A stretch of DNA of 64,000 bases from Variovorax paradoxus (lineage in GTDB: Bacteria; Pseudomonadota; Gammaproteobacteria; Burkholderiales; Burkholderiaceae_C): positions 854,001 to 918,000 of the forward strand of contig NZ_LR743507.1 of NCBI RefSeq assembly GCF_902712855.1, given 5' to 3'. The notes under the pieces are model-generated. The model searched no databases. It had not been told where the DNA came from and worked only from the letters and a program-made list of their open reading frames with translations. Position 1 is the stretch's first letter; each line of letters opens with the position of its first letter. The translations under genes were made by a program, and so were the position numbers. Below are positions 8,519-16,894 of the stretch, in pieces.

Positions 8519-9517
8519 TCAGAACGGCGCGTCTTCTTCTTCGGGTGCATCGGCCCGCGCCGTGGCGGCAGATGCCGCTGCAGCGGGCTTCGCGGTGTCG
8601 TCGGGCAACGCCGCGGAGAACGCGGCCTCGCCGCCCAGCGCGTCGAGCAGCGCCGGCACGAGCTGGCCGAGTTCGCCGGTGGCGATGGCCACGTCGGCGT
8701 CGAAGTTGTCTTCCTTCTTGCCGCCGGCGGCGCCGTCGCCCGTGCCTTCGAGGAAGGTGATCTTGCGGATCAGCATGCCCTGCGTGAGCTCGAAGGAGAC
8801 GCGGTCGTCCCAGGTGAGCGCCAGGCGCGTGGGCCGCTTGCCGTCGGTGATGTGCTGCTTCACCTCGTCGATGTCCAGCGGATGCTTGGCATAGCGCACG
8901 ACGGCCTTGGAGTCGTCGGAGGCCTTGAGCTCGCACTCGCGGTCGATGGTGAAGCCGGCGGGCGGCTCCTGCGTGAGCAGCCAGTTGGCCATGGCGGCAG
9001 CCGGCTCGATCTGCGTGTTGACCAGCGCCACGGCAAAGCCGTCGAGCGACTTCACGAGGCTGGTGACCACCTCGTCCGCACGCGAGGCGTTGCCGCTGTT
9101 GATCACGAGGCGGTTCTCGGCCTTGTCGATCCACACGGTGACGCGCGCGCTGCGGGTGAAGGCCATGGGCAGCAGCTCGAGGGTGATGTCTTCCTTGAGC
9201 TCCTTCTTTTCCTTCTTGCCCGGCTTGCGGCCGGTGGTGGCCTCGATCTGCGCGCAGCGTTCGTCGAGCTTGCGGCGCACCACCGAGCCGGGGACCTGCT
9301 TGCTCTCGATCATGTACTCGACCAGCCACTGGCCGTCGATGGACTCCACCAGCGGGCCGTTGGCCTCGCCGCGGGGCTCGACCCAGCCCGCGGACTTTTC
9401 CTGCGAGGGGCCGCAAGGCACGAAGCGCTGCTTGCCGAGCCCTTCTTCCGCCTCGGTCAGTGTTTGGGACCAGGCAGGTTCGATGCGATAGACGATGACG
9501 TTCTTGAATACGGACAC
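8519..9517 (-). CDS. rdgC: Recombination-associated protein RdgC
   Basis: RdgC is a ring-forming, nucleoid-associated DNA-binding protein that limits RecA function. The 332 residues start MSVFKNVIVYRI, as in the family, and carry the conserved core (KQVPGSVVRRKLDERC, LVINSGNASRADEVVTSL, LTWDDRVSFELTQGM). The C-terminus is longer than in E. coli, with an Ala/Asp/Glu-rich tail. It is divergent from ilvE, with 134 bp between the start codons. Confidence 0.95.
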   Translation of the reverse strand: MSVFKNVIVYRIEPAWSQTLTEAEEGLGKQRFVPCGPSQEKSAGWVEPRGEANGPLVESIDGQWLVEYMIESKQVPGSVVRRKLDERCAQIEATTGRKPGKKEKKELKEDITLELLPMAFTRSARVTVWIDKAENRLVINSGNASRADEVVTSLVKSLDGFAVALVNTQIEPAAAMANWLLTQEPPAGFTIDRECELKASDDSKAVVRYAKHPLDIDEVKQHITDGKRPTRLALTWDDRVSFELTQGMLIRKITFLEGTGDGAAGGKKEDNFDADVAIATGELGQLVPALLDALGGEAAFSAALPDDTAKPAAAASAATARADAPEEEDAPF

Positions 9518-9651
9518 GGGAACCCTTTTTCCACTGGTTTGGACAACAGATCATTGTCGGGCACCTCGGGAATCCCGCCGCCGTAAAATCGAAAGCTTTT
9601 GCGACCGCCCGCTGGTCGCCCCCCACACCGCTCCCCCAAAGGAATCAGGAA

Positions 9652-10605
9652 ATGAGCTCGATCCCCCCCTCGCTGGACGACCGTGACGGCAAGATCTGGA
9701 TGGACGGCGAACTCGTGGACTGGCGCGACGCCAAGATCCACGTGCTGAGCCACACGCTGCACTACGGCTGCGGCGCCTTCGAGGGCGTGCGCGCCTACAA
9801 GACGGCCGACGGCGGCACCGCCATCTTCCGCCTGGCCGAGCACACCGAGCGCCTGTTCAACAGCGCCAAGATCCTGCGCATGAAGATCCCGTTCACGCAG
9901 GAACAGCTCAACGAGGCCCAGAAACAGGTGGTGCGCGAGAACAAGCTCGAGAGCTGCTACCTGCGCCCGCTGATCTGGATCGGCTCCGAGAAGCTCGGCG
10001 TGAGCCCCAAGGGCAACAAGATCCACGCCATGGTCGCGGCCTGGTCATGGGGCGCCTACCTCGGCGAAGAGGGCATGAAGCGCGGCATCCGCGTGAAGAC
10101 CTCCAGCTACACCCGCCACCACGTCAACATCACGATGACGCAGGCCAAGACGGTGAGCAACTACACCAACTCGATCCTGGCCAACATGGAAGCGCTGGAC
10201 GACGGCTACGACGAGGCGCTGCTGCTCGACGCGAGCGGCTTCGTGTCGGAAGGCGCGGGCGAGAACATCTTCGTGGTCAAGGGCGGCGTGGTGTACACGC
10301 CCGACCTGTCGGCCGGCGCCCTGAACGGCATCACGCGCAACACCATCCTGCACGTGTGCAAGGACCTGGGCCTCGAGCTGGTGCAGAAGCGCATCACGCG
10401 CGACGAGGTCTACATCGCCGACGAGGCCTTCTTCACCGGCACCGCCGCCGAAGTCACGCCCATCCGCGAACTCGACCGCGTCGAGATCGGCAACCGCGGC
10501 GACGGCGGCGCGCGCGGCCCGATCACCGAGAAAATCCAGTCTGCCTTCTTCGACATCGTGAACGGCAAGAATCCCAAGTACGCCCACTGGCTCACGAAAG
10601 TCTGA
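9652..10605 (+). CDS. ilvE: Branched-chain amino acid aminotransferase
   Basis: A 317-residue PLP-dependent class IV (fold type IV) aminotransferase that performs the last step of Leu, Ile and Val synthesis. Seen: HYGCGAFEGVRAYK at 37-50, the PLP-binding lysine in TMTQAKTVSNY (K166), EGAGENIFVV, and the C-terminal FTGTAAEVTPIRELD. A good Shine-Dalgarno (AGGAATCAGGAA) precedes the ATG, and a TAAAAT hexamer at 9584-9589 could be a -10 element. The small zinc-ribbon gene starts 5 bp after the stop. Confidence 0.96.
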   Translation: MSSIPPSLDDRDGKIWMDGELVDWRDAKIHVLSHTLHYGCGAFEGVRAYKTADGGTAIFRLAEHTERLFNSAKILRMKIPFTQEQLNEAQKQVVRENKLESCYLRPLIWIGSEKLGVSPKGNKIHAMVAAWSWGAYLGEEGMKRGIRVKTSSYTRHHVNITMTQAKTVSNYTNSILANMEALDDGYDEALLLDASGFVSEGAGENIFVVKGGVVYTPDLSAGALNGITRNTILHVCKDLGLELVQKRITRDEVYIADEAFFTGTAAEVTPIRELDRVEIGNRGDGGARGPITEKIQSAFFDIVNGKNPKYAHWLTKV

Positions 10606-10610
10606 ATCCC

Positions 10611-10820
10611 ATGTCCACCAATGCAGTCGTCGAACTCCTGGCCAAGGAGCTCAACCATCAGGGCGGCGTGTTCTGCCCCAGCCCCAAGGCCGACATGAAG
10701 CTCTGGAACAGCCACCCGAAGGTCTACCTCGACGTGGCGCGCACCGGCGAAGCCAAGTGCCCGTACTGCGGCACCGTGTACCGGCTGAAGGCTGGCGAGA
10801 CGGTGTCGTCGCGTCACTGA
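10611..10820 (+). CDS. Small zinc-finger domain protein (zf-CHCC type)
   Basis: A 69-residue protein containing FCPSPKADMKLWNSHPKVYL and AKCPYCGTVYRL. The CxxC pair plus upstream Cys and His are the ligands of the zf-CHCC zinc ribbon also found on mitochondrial complex I subunit NDUFS6. It directly follows ilvE (5 bp gap), a common pairing in Burkholderiales, and is surely co-transcribed. A role in redox or assembly processes is inferred from the family only. Confidence 0.9.
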   Translation: MSTNAVVELLAKELNHQGGVFCPSPKADMKLWNSHPKVYLDVARTGEAKCPYCGTVYRLKAGETVSSRH

Positions 10821-10860
10821 CGCGGCTGCGCGATCTGCTGATTTCCTGATGTCCCCCCGG

Positions 10861-10878
10861 CCGCGGGTACTCCCGCGG
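10861..10878 (+). terminator. GC hairpin after the ilvE operon (possible terminator)
   Basis: A perfect 7-bp stem CCGCGGG / CCCGCGG with a TACT loop lies 40 bp after the zinc-finger gene. There is no following T-run, so it is either a weak intrinsic terminator or simply a processed 3' end. Confidence 0.35.
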
Positions 10879-10898
10879 TCGAACTACGGATACCGGTG

Positions 10899-10919
10899 AT
10901 GGTGCTCCAGGAGCACCAT
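10899..10919. promoter_or_regulatory. 10-bp perfect palindrome upstream of lipoprotein gene
   Basis: ATGGTGCTCC (10899-10908), one central A, then GGAGCACCAT (10910-10919). It lies 45 bp before the ATG of the glycine-rich lipoprotein. As DNA it is an ideal dimer operator; as RNA the 1-nt spacer would make a strained cruciform or hairpin, so an operator is more plausible. No cognate regulator is adjacent. Confidence 0.4.
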
Positions 10920-10963
10920 TTCTAGCATCGACCTCACTGGCGTTGAGACCAGAAGAGGAGTCG

Positions 10964-12457
10964 ATGTTGAGTACAAGAGCTTTCAGTTTTGCCGTGGGCG
11001 CGCTCGCGCTCGTGCTCTCGGGTTGCGGTGGTGGCGGAGGCGGCGGCAGCGCCGGCATCGGCTTCATTCCCCCGAGCAGCGGCACCACCCCACCTCCCAC
11101 ACAACCCCCTGCGACGGACACCCGCGTCGCGGTCTCGGGCACCGTGGCCACCGGTGCACCCGCAACCGGCAGCGACATTGCGCTGCGCTGCCTGAACGGC
11201 GTCACCGGCAGTGCCATCACCGGCAGCGACGGCACCTGGTCGGCGCGGCTGGACGCGCCCGTGTTCCCCTGCGTGGCGACCGCATCGGGCGGCTCGCTGG
11301 CAGCCGGGCAGAAGCTGCACTCGATGCTGCGCGCCGCAGGCTACGTGAACATCACGCCGCTGACCGAACTGATCCTGGCGCGCGCCGCCGGCATGGCGCC
11401 CGACGGCATCGAGACGCTCGAGATCGAGGCCCTGATGGCGCTGGCGGCCAAGCTCGATGCGGCGCAGTCCGACATCGTCGCGCTGCTCGGCGAGTCGGGC
11501 TATGGCGCGTTCGCGGCGGACCCCTTCACCGGCGAGTTCAAGGCCGTCGCAGGCGACGCGTACGACGACCTGCTCGAGCACCTGGCCCAGTCGCTGGCCG
11601 ATGGCGACACCACGCTCGACGGCATCGTCGCCGCGCTGATTGCCGCGGCCAACGACGACGGCTTCGACCTTCCGCTGACGCGCACGCTCAAGGCGGCCGA
11701 GCTCGCGGCACAGCCGCAGCTCAACAAGGCGCACCTGTCCAGCACCGCGGGCGTGCTGTCGATGAAGCTCGACGCGGGCGCGAGCCCGGTCGGTGCGTAT
11801 GTGGGCGGCGGCACGGGCAACAAGGCCGTGCTGCAGCTGCCGGGCCTGGCGGGCGTGAAGCTGAGCGATCTCAAGCAGATCGAGCTCGAACTGAAGGGCG
11901 ACGCCGGTGGCATCGGGCAGGGCCTGCCGTACGCGTACCTCAACATGACGGTGGACCTGCACTGCGACGCCACGCCGCTGCAGGCCGGCGCTACGCTGGA
12001 GCAGGTGCGCGCGCGCCGCCGCATCGTGATCTTCGACACGTACTACCACTTCATGCAGGCCTCGAGCGAGATCTCGACCAGCGAGTTCAGGTCGATCGCC
12101 ATCACGCCGGCCACGCCGGGCTGGCGCATCTCGGCGGGCACGCCGGTGGGCTCGGTGGCGATCAACCCCAACTACAACGGCAGCGAGACGCTGGAGGGCT
12201 TCGACCACGCGGCCTATCCCGACGCCTGCATCGTCGACGGCATCACCGGCGACGGCGGCATGCTGCGCAACGCGTCGGCCGACCCGAGCTGCGCGACATC
12301 GGCCGCGCTGGCGCCGTCGAACCTGGCGGTGTGCGGCGCACCCTACGCCGGCCCGATCCTGGTGCTCGGCGACAGCGGCACCACCACCGCGTCGGAATGG
12401 CAGTTCAAGCGGGTGAAGGTGGACGCAAGTCGCAAGCAGACCTTCCGCTTCGAATAG
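10964..12457 (+). CDS. Large glycine-rich-linker lipoprotein, function unknown
   Basis: A 497-residue protein with a signal peptide and lipobox LVLSGC at about residues 16-21; the lipidated Cys is followed directly by seven glycines (with one more after a serine-free break) and then a Pro/Thr-rich linker. The rest resembles a secreted protein with an Ig-like or carboxypeptidase-regulatory-like start (VSGTVATGAPATGSDI) and an alpha-helical middle, and has an even scatter of Cys residues in its C-terminal part. The ATG at 10964 is preceded by AAGAGGAG, which decides it over the upstream frame. It stands alone. No enzyme motif is recognised. Confidence 0.8.
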   Translation: MLSTRAFSFAVGALALVLSGCGGGGGGGSAGIGFIPPSSGTTPPPTQPPATDTRVAVSGTVATGAPATGSDIALRCLNGVTGSAITGSDGTWSARLDAPVFPCVATASGGSLAAGQKLHSMLRAAGYVNITPLTELILARAAGMAPDGIETLEIEALMALAAKLDAAQSDIVALLGESGYGAFAADPFTGEFKAVAGDAYDDLLEHLAQSLADGDTTLDGIVAALIAAANDDGFDLPLTRTLKAAELAAQPQLNKAHLSSTAGVLSMKLDAGASPVGAYVGGGTGNKAVLQLPGLAGVKLSDLKQIELELKGDAGGIGQGLPYAYLNMTVDLHCDATPLQAGATLEQVRARRRIVIFDTYYHFMQASSEISTSEFRSIAITPATPGWRISAGTPVGSVAINPNYNGSETLEGFDHAAYPDACIVDGITGDGGMLRNASADPSCATSAALAPSNLAVCGAPYAGPILVLGDSGTTTASEWQFKRVKVDASRKQTFRFE

Positions 12458-12496
12458 GGGCGCAAGAAAGGGCTGCAGCGGTGGCGGCGCCGAGTG

Positions 12497-13498
12497 TCAG
12501 GGCGCGACGGCCACGGGCAGCGTCTTCTGCCCGCTGCGCCACTCGCCGCGCAGCGCGGCGCCCTCGGCCCGCAGCCGCAGGTGCGCATGCGACTCGCGTT
12601 CCTCGAGCTCGATCGCGCCATCGCGCACGCGGCCAGCGAGCGCGATGGGCCTGCGATATCGGTCGTAGAAGTACACGCCGTCCACCGTGCCGCCGGCCTT
12701 GGGCTCGCCCAGGCTCAGCGTGATGGGCAGCCGGCCGTCGATGCTGCCGCGCAGCACCTGGCCGTACGGCGAGAACGGTTCCGGCGCAGCGCCTTCCCCC
12801 AGCAGCAACGCGCGGCCGTAGCCGCTCAGCCAGGGCGCGAGCTCGGCCATCGGAAAGCGCGCTTCATGGTCGCCCAGATCGTCGAGCGGGCGCTGCGGCC
12901 GGTTGCTGCAACGCGGCTGCACGAAGGCCACGGCCTTCGCCTCGACCTGCATCCGGCCGACGATGGCCGGGCCCGGCCGGCATTCTTCATACAGGCCGAT
13001 GCGGTCCTGCGCGTCGGCATCCGTGGCCGGCTGGCGCCGCAGCGCGGCGAGGTCGGCGCGGTTGGCGGCAACGCTCGCCTCGAGCGTGCGGCGCGCGATG
13101 GCCTTGAGGCCCTCGGCGGTGAACAGGTCGCCGGCCGACAGGTGGCGTCCGGTGGCGGCGTCGAAGGCCGGCGTCGTGCTCGAATGCCCGCAGTAGTTGC
13201 CGCACTGGTCGTTGTCGATGCGCAGCGACAGCACGCGCGCGTCGTTGCGCAGCACGCTGTAGCTCATGCCGTCGAGCGGCGGCGCGCCGTCGCCGGGACG
13301 TGGCGCCATCTGCGAGAGGTTCGCGATGAACAGCGCCTGGTTGATGCGTTCCGCGGCCTTGGCATCTGCGCCGGCCACCAGCGGGAAGTGCGCGCCGGCG
13401 GGCTCCCCGGGCGCATCGCGCACTTCCAGCGGCGCCGCGCGCGCGAAGGCGGTGCAGGCGAGGAGGGCGGTCGCGAGCGCGATCGATGCAAGGCGCAT
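12497..13498 (-). CDS. Secreted protein with DUF3298/RsiV-like features
   Basis: A 333-residue exported protein with an N-terminal signal peptide ending AFARA (about residue 21). The region DARVLSLRIDN...TTPAFDAATGRHLSAGDLF resembles the DUF3298 (RsiV-like) fold, and the C-terminal part (about 230-333) looks like a separate small beta-rich domain with YFYDRYRRPIALAG. Probably periplasmic. It is convergent with the glycine-rich lipoprotein (39 bp) and lies 15 bp downstream of the O-antigen-ligase-like gene, so the two may be co-transcribed. Function unknown. Confidence 0.75.
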   Translation of the reverse strand: MRLASIALATALLACTAFARAAPLEVRDAPGEPAGAHFPLVAGADAKAAERINQALFIANLSQMAPRPGDGAPPLDGMSYSVLRNDARVLSLRIDNDQCGNYCGHSSTTPAFDAATGRHLSAGDLFTAEGLKAIARRTLEASVAANRADLAALRRQPATDADAQDRIGLYEECRPGPAIVGRMQVEAKAVAFVQPRCSNRPQRPLDDLGDHEARFPMAELAPWLSGYGRALLLGEGAAPEPFSPYGQVLRGSIDGRLPITLSLGEPKAGGTVDGVYFYDRYRRPIALAGRVRDGAIELEERESHAHLRLRAEGAALRGEWRSGQKTLPVAVAP

Positions 13499-13513
13499 GG
13501 CGGGCGGCTTCGT

Positions 13514-14761
13514 TCAGGTGGGATTGGGAACGTGCGCGGCGATGCGCCGCGGCAGCACGTCGCGCCAGGGCGCGGGGTCGAGGCGCTCCTGCGCCAGCCG
13601 CAGGTAGACCATGGCGATCCACAGCAGCGCCAGCCCGATCTGCGCATCGCGCATCGCCGAGTTGACGCTGGACGCGATCAGCGCGATGAGCGTGGCGGCG
13701 AGCGCATAGCGGCCCGCGATGTCGGGGCGCTTCCATGCCTGCCAGACGGCTGTCACCATGATCACCAGCAGGCTCAGCAGCGCGGGCAGGCCGCCCTGCG
13801 CACCCACCCACAGGAAATCGTTGTGCGGCATGTTCGAGTCCGCAAAAAGAGCGGGGCCGCGCTTGTGCCACTGTTCGGTCCAGCCGCCGATGCCCCAGCC
13901 CGTGAGCGGGCGGTCGGCGATCATGTGCCCGGTGTCGCGGTACATGTAGTAGCGGATGACCCAGCTGCCCTTGAAGACCGCGCCGGCCTGCGCTTCCTCG
14001 AGCTCCTGCACGCCGGTCTCGACCTTGTGCTGCAGCGGCGGCAATTGGTAGAGGCCCGCGCCGAGCACCACGGCACCCAGCACCAGCGACCCCACGAGCA
14101 TCTTCAGGTGGCTGCGCCACTGGTGCACGCACACCGCCGGGATCACCAGCAGCAGCGCCAGCACCGAGGTGCGCGAGGTCAGCGGCAGCGCCACCACGAG
14201 CCCCAGCCCGAGCATCAGCACGAAGGCCGGGATGGCGCGCAGCGGCTTGTGCGCGGCGATCTGCGCGATGCCCCACACGGCGGCCGTGGACGCCACCACG
14301 CTGAACAGCAGCGCATTGCTGATCGACTTGTTGCCCACTTCCATGACCACCGCGCGCAGCGGCGACCAGATCTCGAAGCCGATCGCGTAATAGAGGATGA
14401 CCAGCAGCACGTTGAGCGCCGCGATCAGCAGGAAGCCGCGCAGCGCCCAGATCGCTTCCTCGCGCGTGAGCGCCATCGCCATCAGCATCGTCAGGCCGAT
14501 GCGCAGCCCGTGGAACAGGTTGGAAGGGGTTTCGGGATAGTGCGGCCTCACGGCCAGCACGATCAGCGTCCAGGCCAGGTAGGCCATCACCGGCCACCAC
14601 AGCGGGTTGGTGCGCAGCCGCGCGTACCGCTCGCGGTGGCCGCCGGCGAGCAGCATCGTGGCGAGCAGCAGGAGGGCCGAGAGGTAGGTGACGCCGACCG
14701 GCATGAACACCACCAGCCCCCAGAACATGGCCGCGGGCCGAACGATGTGCGATCTCTGCAT
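13514..14761 (-). CDS. O-antigen ligase family membrane protein
   Basis: A 415-residue polytopic inner-membrane protein of the Wzy_C / O-antigen ligase family, with about 10-12 hydrophobic segments and one large periplasmic loop. That loop carries the family signature region (LTGWGIGGWTEQW, then DSNMPHNDFLWVGAQGG, about residues 285-320), where the H-N pair is typical of WaaL/Wzy ligases and polymerases. No other lipopolysaccharide or capsule genes are nearby, so acceptor and donor glycans are unknown. Confidence 0.85.
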   Translation of the reverse strand: MQRSHIVRPAAMFWGLVVFMPVGVTYLSALLLLATMLLAGGHRERYARLRTNPLWWPVMAYLAWTLIVLAVRPHYPETPSNLFHGLRIGLTMLMAMALTREEAIWALRGFLLIAALNVLLVILYYAIGFEIWSPLRAVVMEVGNKSISNALLFSVVASTAAVWGIAQIAAHKPLRAIPAFVLMLGLGLVVALPLTSRTSVLALLLVIPAVCVHQWRSHLKMLVGSLVLGAVVLGAGLYQLPPLQHKVETGVQELEEAQAGAVFKGSWVIRYYMYRDTGHMIADRPLTGWGIGGWTEQWHKRGPALFADSNMPHNDFLWVGAQGGLPALLSLLVIMVTAVWQAWKRPDIAGRYALAATLIALIASSVNSAMRDAQIGLALLWIAMVYLRLAQERLDPAPWRDVLPRRIAAHVPNPT

Positions 14762-14794
14762 AGGGGCGCGATTTTAGGTGGCAGGATGGGTACT

Positions 14795-14878
14795 CCCCCA
14801 GGCTTCGCGCACTTCGTGTCGCTTCTCCTTCCCCCTCGCCGGGGGCGACGCCTGCGGCCCGGCTAAGCCGGTTCCGCC
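14795..14878 (+). repeat. Family A dispersed repeat, copy 1
   Basis: Shares with the other copies the blocks CAGGCTTCGCGCACTTCGTG, a CCC...GGG mini-hairpin (CCCCCTCGCCGGGGG), and CCCGGCTAAGCCGGTTCCG. It fills the gap between two minus-strand genes and is the only copy not oriented with the transcription around it. Confidence 0.85.
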
Positions 14879-14908
14879 GCATCTCGCGAATGGATCGGGG
14901 GCAGTGCG

Positions 14909-16108
14909 TCAGTGAGCGGGGGCCGCGGCCGGCAGGCGGATCACGAAGCTGGCACCGCCGCCGGGGCGGTCCTCGCAGCGCACCGAACCGCCGTGGCGCT
15001 CGGCGATCGACTTCACCAGCGCCAGCCCCAGGCCCACGCCGCCGTTGCGTTCGCTGGCGCCGGGAAGGCGGTAGAAGGGCTCGAAGATGCGCTCGCGCAG
15101 GGCCGGCGGCACGCCCGGGCCGCGGTCGTTCACGCGCACCGTGGCGTAGCCGTTGGCGCTGCCCAGCTCCACCGCGATCTCGCCGGCGCCGTAGCGGCGG
15201 GCGTTTTCCAGCAGGTTGCGGATCGCGCGGCGCAGCAGGCGCGAGACGCCTGGCACGGTGAGCGTGGCGTTGTCGGTGCCCTCGGCCAGGTCGAGCTCGG
15301 CGTTCACCTGCGAACACTCCTCGGCGGCCAGGCCGGTCAGGTCGACCGCCTCGACCGTGCCCATGTCGGCCTCGCTGGCGTCGAGCCTGCTGGCCAGCAG
15401 GATCTCGTCGATCAGCTGGTCGAGCTCGCCGATGTTGCGCGAGATTTCCTCGCGGGCCGACTGGCTCGGACGCTCGCCCATCAGTTCCAGGCCCATGCGG
15501 ATGCGGGTGAGCGGCGAACGCAGCTCGTGCGAGGCGTTGGCCAGCAGCGACTTGTGCGAGCGCACCAGCTGCTCGATGCGCTCGGCCGACGCGTTGAATC
15601 GTTTGGAGAGATCAGCCACTTCGTCCTGCCCTTCTTCGGTCACGCGCACCGAGAGATCGCCCTCGCCCCATCGTTGAACGCCGCGCTGCAGCGACTCCAG
15701 CCGCTGCGTGATGCGCCGCACGATCGGGTAGACGCCCAGCGCCACCGCCACGCCCACCAGGGCGATCATCCAGCCCAGCCCGAACGGCGTGCGCCAGGGC
15801 GCGAAGCCGCCGGTGCCCGTGGGCCGCTCGCGCGGCGCCACGCGCAGCGTGACGGCCTTGCCGTCGCTCAAGGTCACGTCGAATTCCAGGCCCTGGCCCG
15901 GGACGCGCAGCGCGGTGCCCGCGCCGATCTTCCTGTCCTGCGCGTCGAGCACCACGACTTCGCGCGGCACCGGCGCCAGCCGCTCGCGCTCGGCCTCGGC
16001 CGCTTCGCGCACGATCCAGTTGGCCATCAGCGTGAGGATGACCACGCCGCCCACCACCGCCAGCCAGATGCGGACGTAGAGGTGGCGTGAATAGAAGCTG
16101 CGCAGCAT
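14909..16108 (-). CDS. Two-component sensor histidine kinase
   Basis: A 399-residue inner-membrane sensor kinase. Transmembrane segments at about residues 13-31 and 108-127 bracket a short periplasmic domain of about 75 residues. These are followed by a HAMP linker, the H-box ASHELRSPLTRIRMGLELM (phosphoacceptor His near 190), the N-box NLLENARRYG, and G boxes (NDRGPGVP, GGVGLGLALVKSI). The RstB/EnvZ-like small sensor suggests an envelope or ion signal. It lies 10 bp downstream of its response regulator gene and is co-transcribed with it. Confidence 0.94.
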   Translation of the reverse strand: MLRSFYSRHLYVRIWLAVVGGVVILTLMANWIVREAAEAERERLAPVPREVVVLDAQDRKIGAGTALRVPGQGLEFDVTLSDGKAVTLRVAPRERPTGTGGFAPWRTPFGLGWMIALVGVAVALGVYPIVRRITQRLESLQRGVQRWGEGDLSVRVTEEGQDEVADLSKRFNASAERIEQLVRSHKSLLANASHELRSPLTRIRMGLELMGERPSQSAREEISRNIGELDQLIDEILLASRLDASEADMGTVEAVDLTGLAAEECSQVNAELDLAEGTDNATLTVPGVSRLLRRAIRNLLENARRYGAGEIAVELGSANGYATVRVNDRGPGVPPALRERIFEPFYRLPGASERNGGVGLGLALVKSIAERHGGSVRCEDRPGGGASFVIRLPAAAPAH

Positions 16109-16118
16109 CGGCAGCCTT

Positions 16119-16841
16119 CTAGTCTTGCTGCTTGGCGAAGACGTAGCCCACGCCGCGCACCGTGAGGATGCGCTTGGGGTTCTTCGCGTCGACCTCGATG
16201 GCCGCGCGGATGCGGCCCATGTGCACGTCGATGGAGCGGTCGAAGGCCTCGAGTTCGCGCCCGCGCACGGCCTCCATGATCTGGTCGCGTGTGAGCACGC
16301 GGCCCGCGCGCTCGGCCATCGCCACCAGCAGGTCGAACTGGTAGGAGGTGAGGTCGGCCAGCGCGCCGGCCACCGCCACGGTGCGCGCGTTGCGGTCGAT
16401 CTCCAGCGTGCCGAAGCGCATCACGGTGGAGGCCTCGCTCTCGGTGGCGTTCTCGCTGCGACGGCGCAGCACGGCGCGGATGCGCGCCAGCAGCTCGCGC
16501 GGCTCGAAGGGCTTGGGCAGGTAGTCGTCGGCGCCGATCTCCAGGCCGATGATGCGGTCCATCGGGTCGCCCTTGGCGGTCAGCATCAGCACCGACACCT
16601 TCGACAGCGGACCCGGCAGCGCGCGGATGCGGCGGCAGACTTCGAGCCCGTCGGTGTCGGGCAGCATCAGGTCGAGGATCACCAGGTCGGGCGCGTGCTG
16701 CTGCAGCTGTTCGAGGCCGCTCGTACCGTCACCGGCATGGTTGAAGGCGAAGCCCGACTGCGTCAGGTACTCGCCCACCATCTGCGCCAGGCGGGCGTCG
16801 TCTTCGATCATCAGGAGTTGGGGGGTGCTCATGCGCTTCAT
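16119..16841 (-). CDS. OmpR-family response regulator
   Basis: A 240-residue two-domain regulator. The receiver has acidic residues EDD near 13-15, the phosphoacceptor Asp in LVILDLMLPDTDG and a conserved Lys in YLPKPFEPREL. The C-terminal winged-helix domain has DLTSYQFDLLVAMAERAGRV and VRGVGYVF. Transcribed first, with the histidine kinase following after 10 bp. The start may be the ATG at 16832 (MSTPQLLMIEDD); neither ATG has a strong Shine-Dalgarno. The nearest homologues by eye are RstA-like regulators. Confidence 0.94.
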   Translation of the reverse strand: MKRMSTPQLLMIEDDARLAQMVGEYLTQSGFAFNHAGDGTSGLEQLQQHAPDLVILDLMLPDTDGLEVCRRIRALPGPLSKVSVLMLTAKGDPMDRIIGLEIGADDYLPKPFEPRELLARIRAVLRRRSENATESEASTVMRFGTLEIDRNARTVAVAGALADLTSYQFDLLVAMAERAGRVLTRDQIMEAVRGRELEAFDRSIDVHMGRIRAAIEVDAKNPKRILTVRGVGYVFAKQQD

Positions 16842-16894
16842 GGTCGTCCACGGGGAGCAAGCGGGCTTGAACGCTCCGTAAAGTTGGGTAAACC

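Noticed and set aside
12494..14866. A 790-codon plus-strand frame opposite the secreted protein and O-antigen-ligase genes
   Set aside because: Shadow of two real minus-strand genes; composition biased to His, Arg and Ala with no domain.
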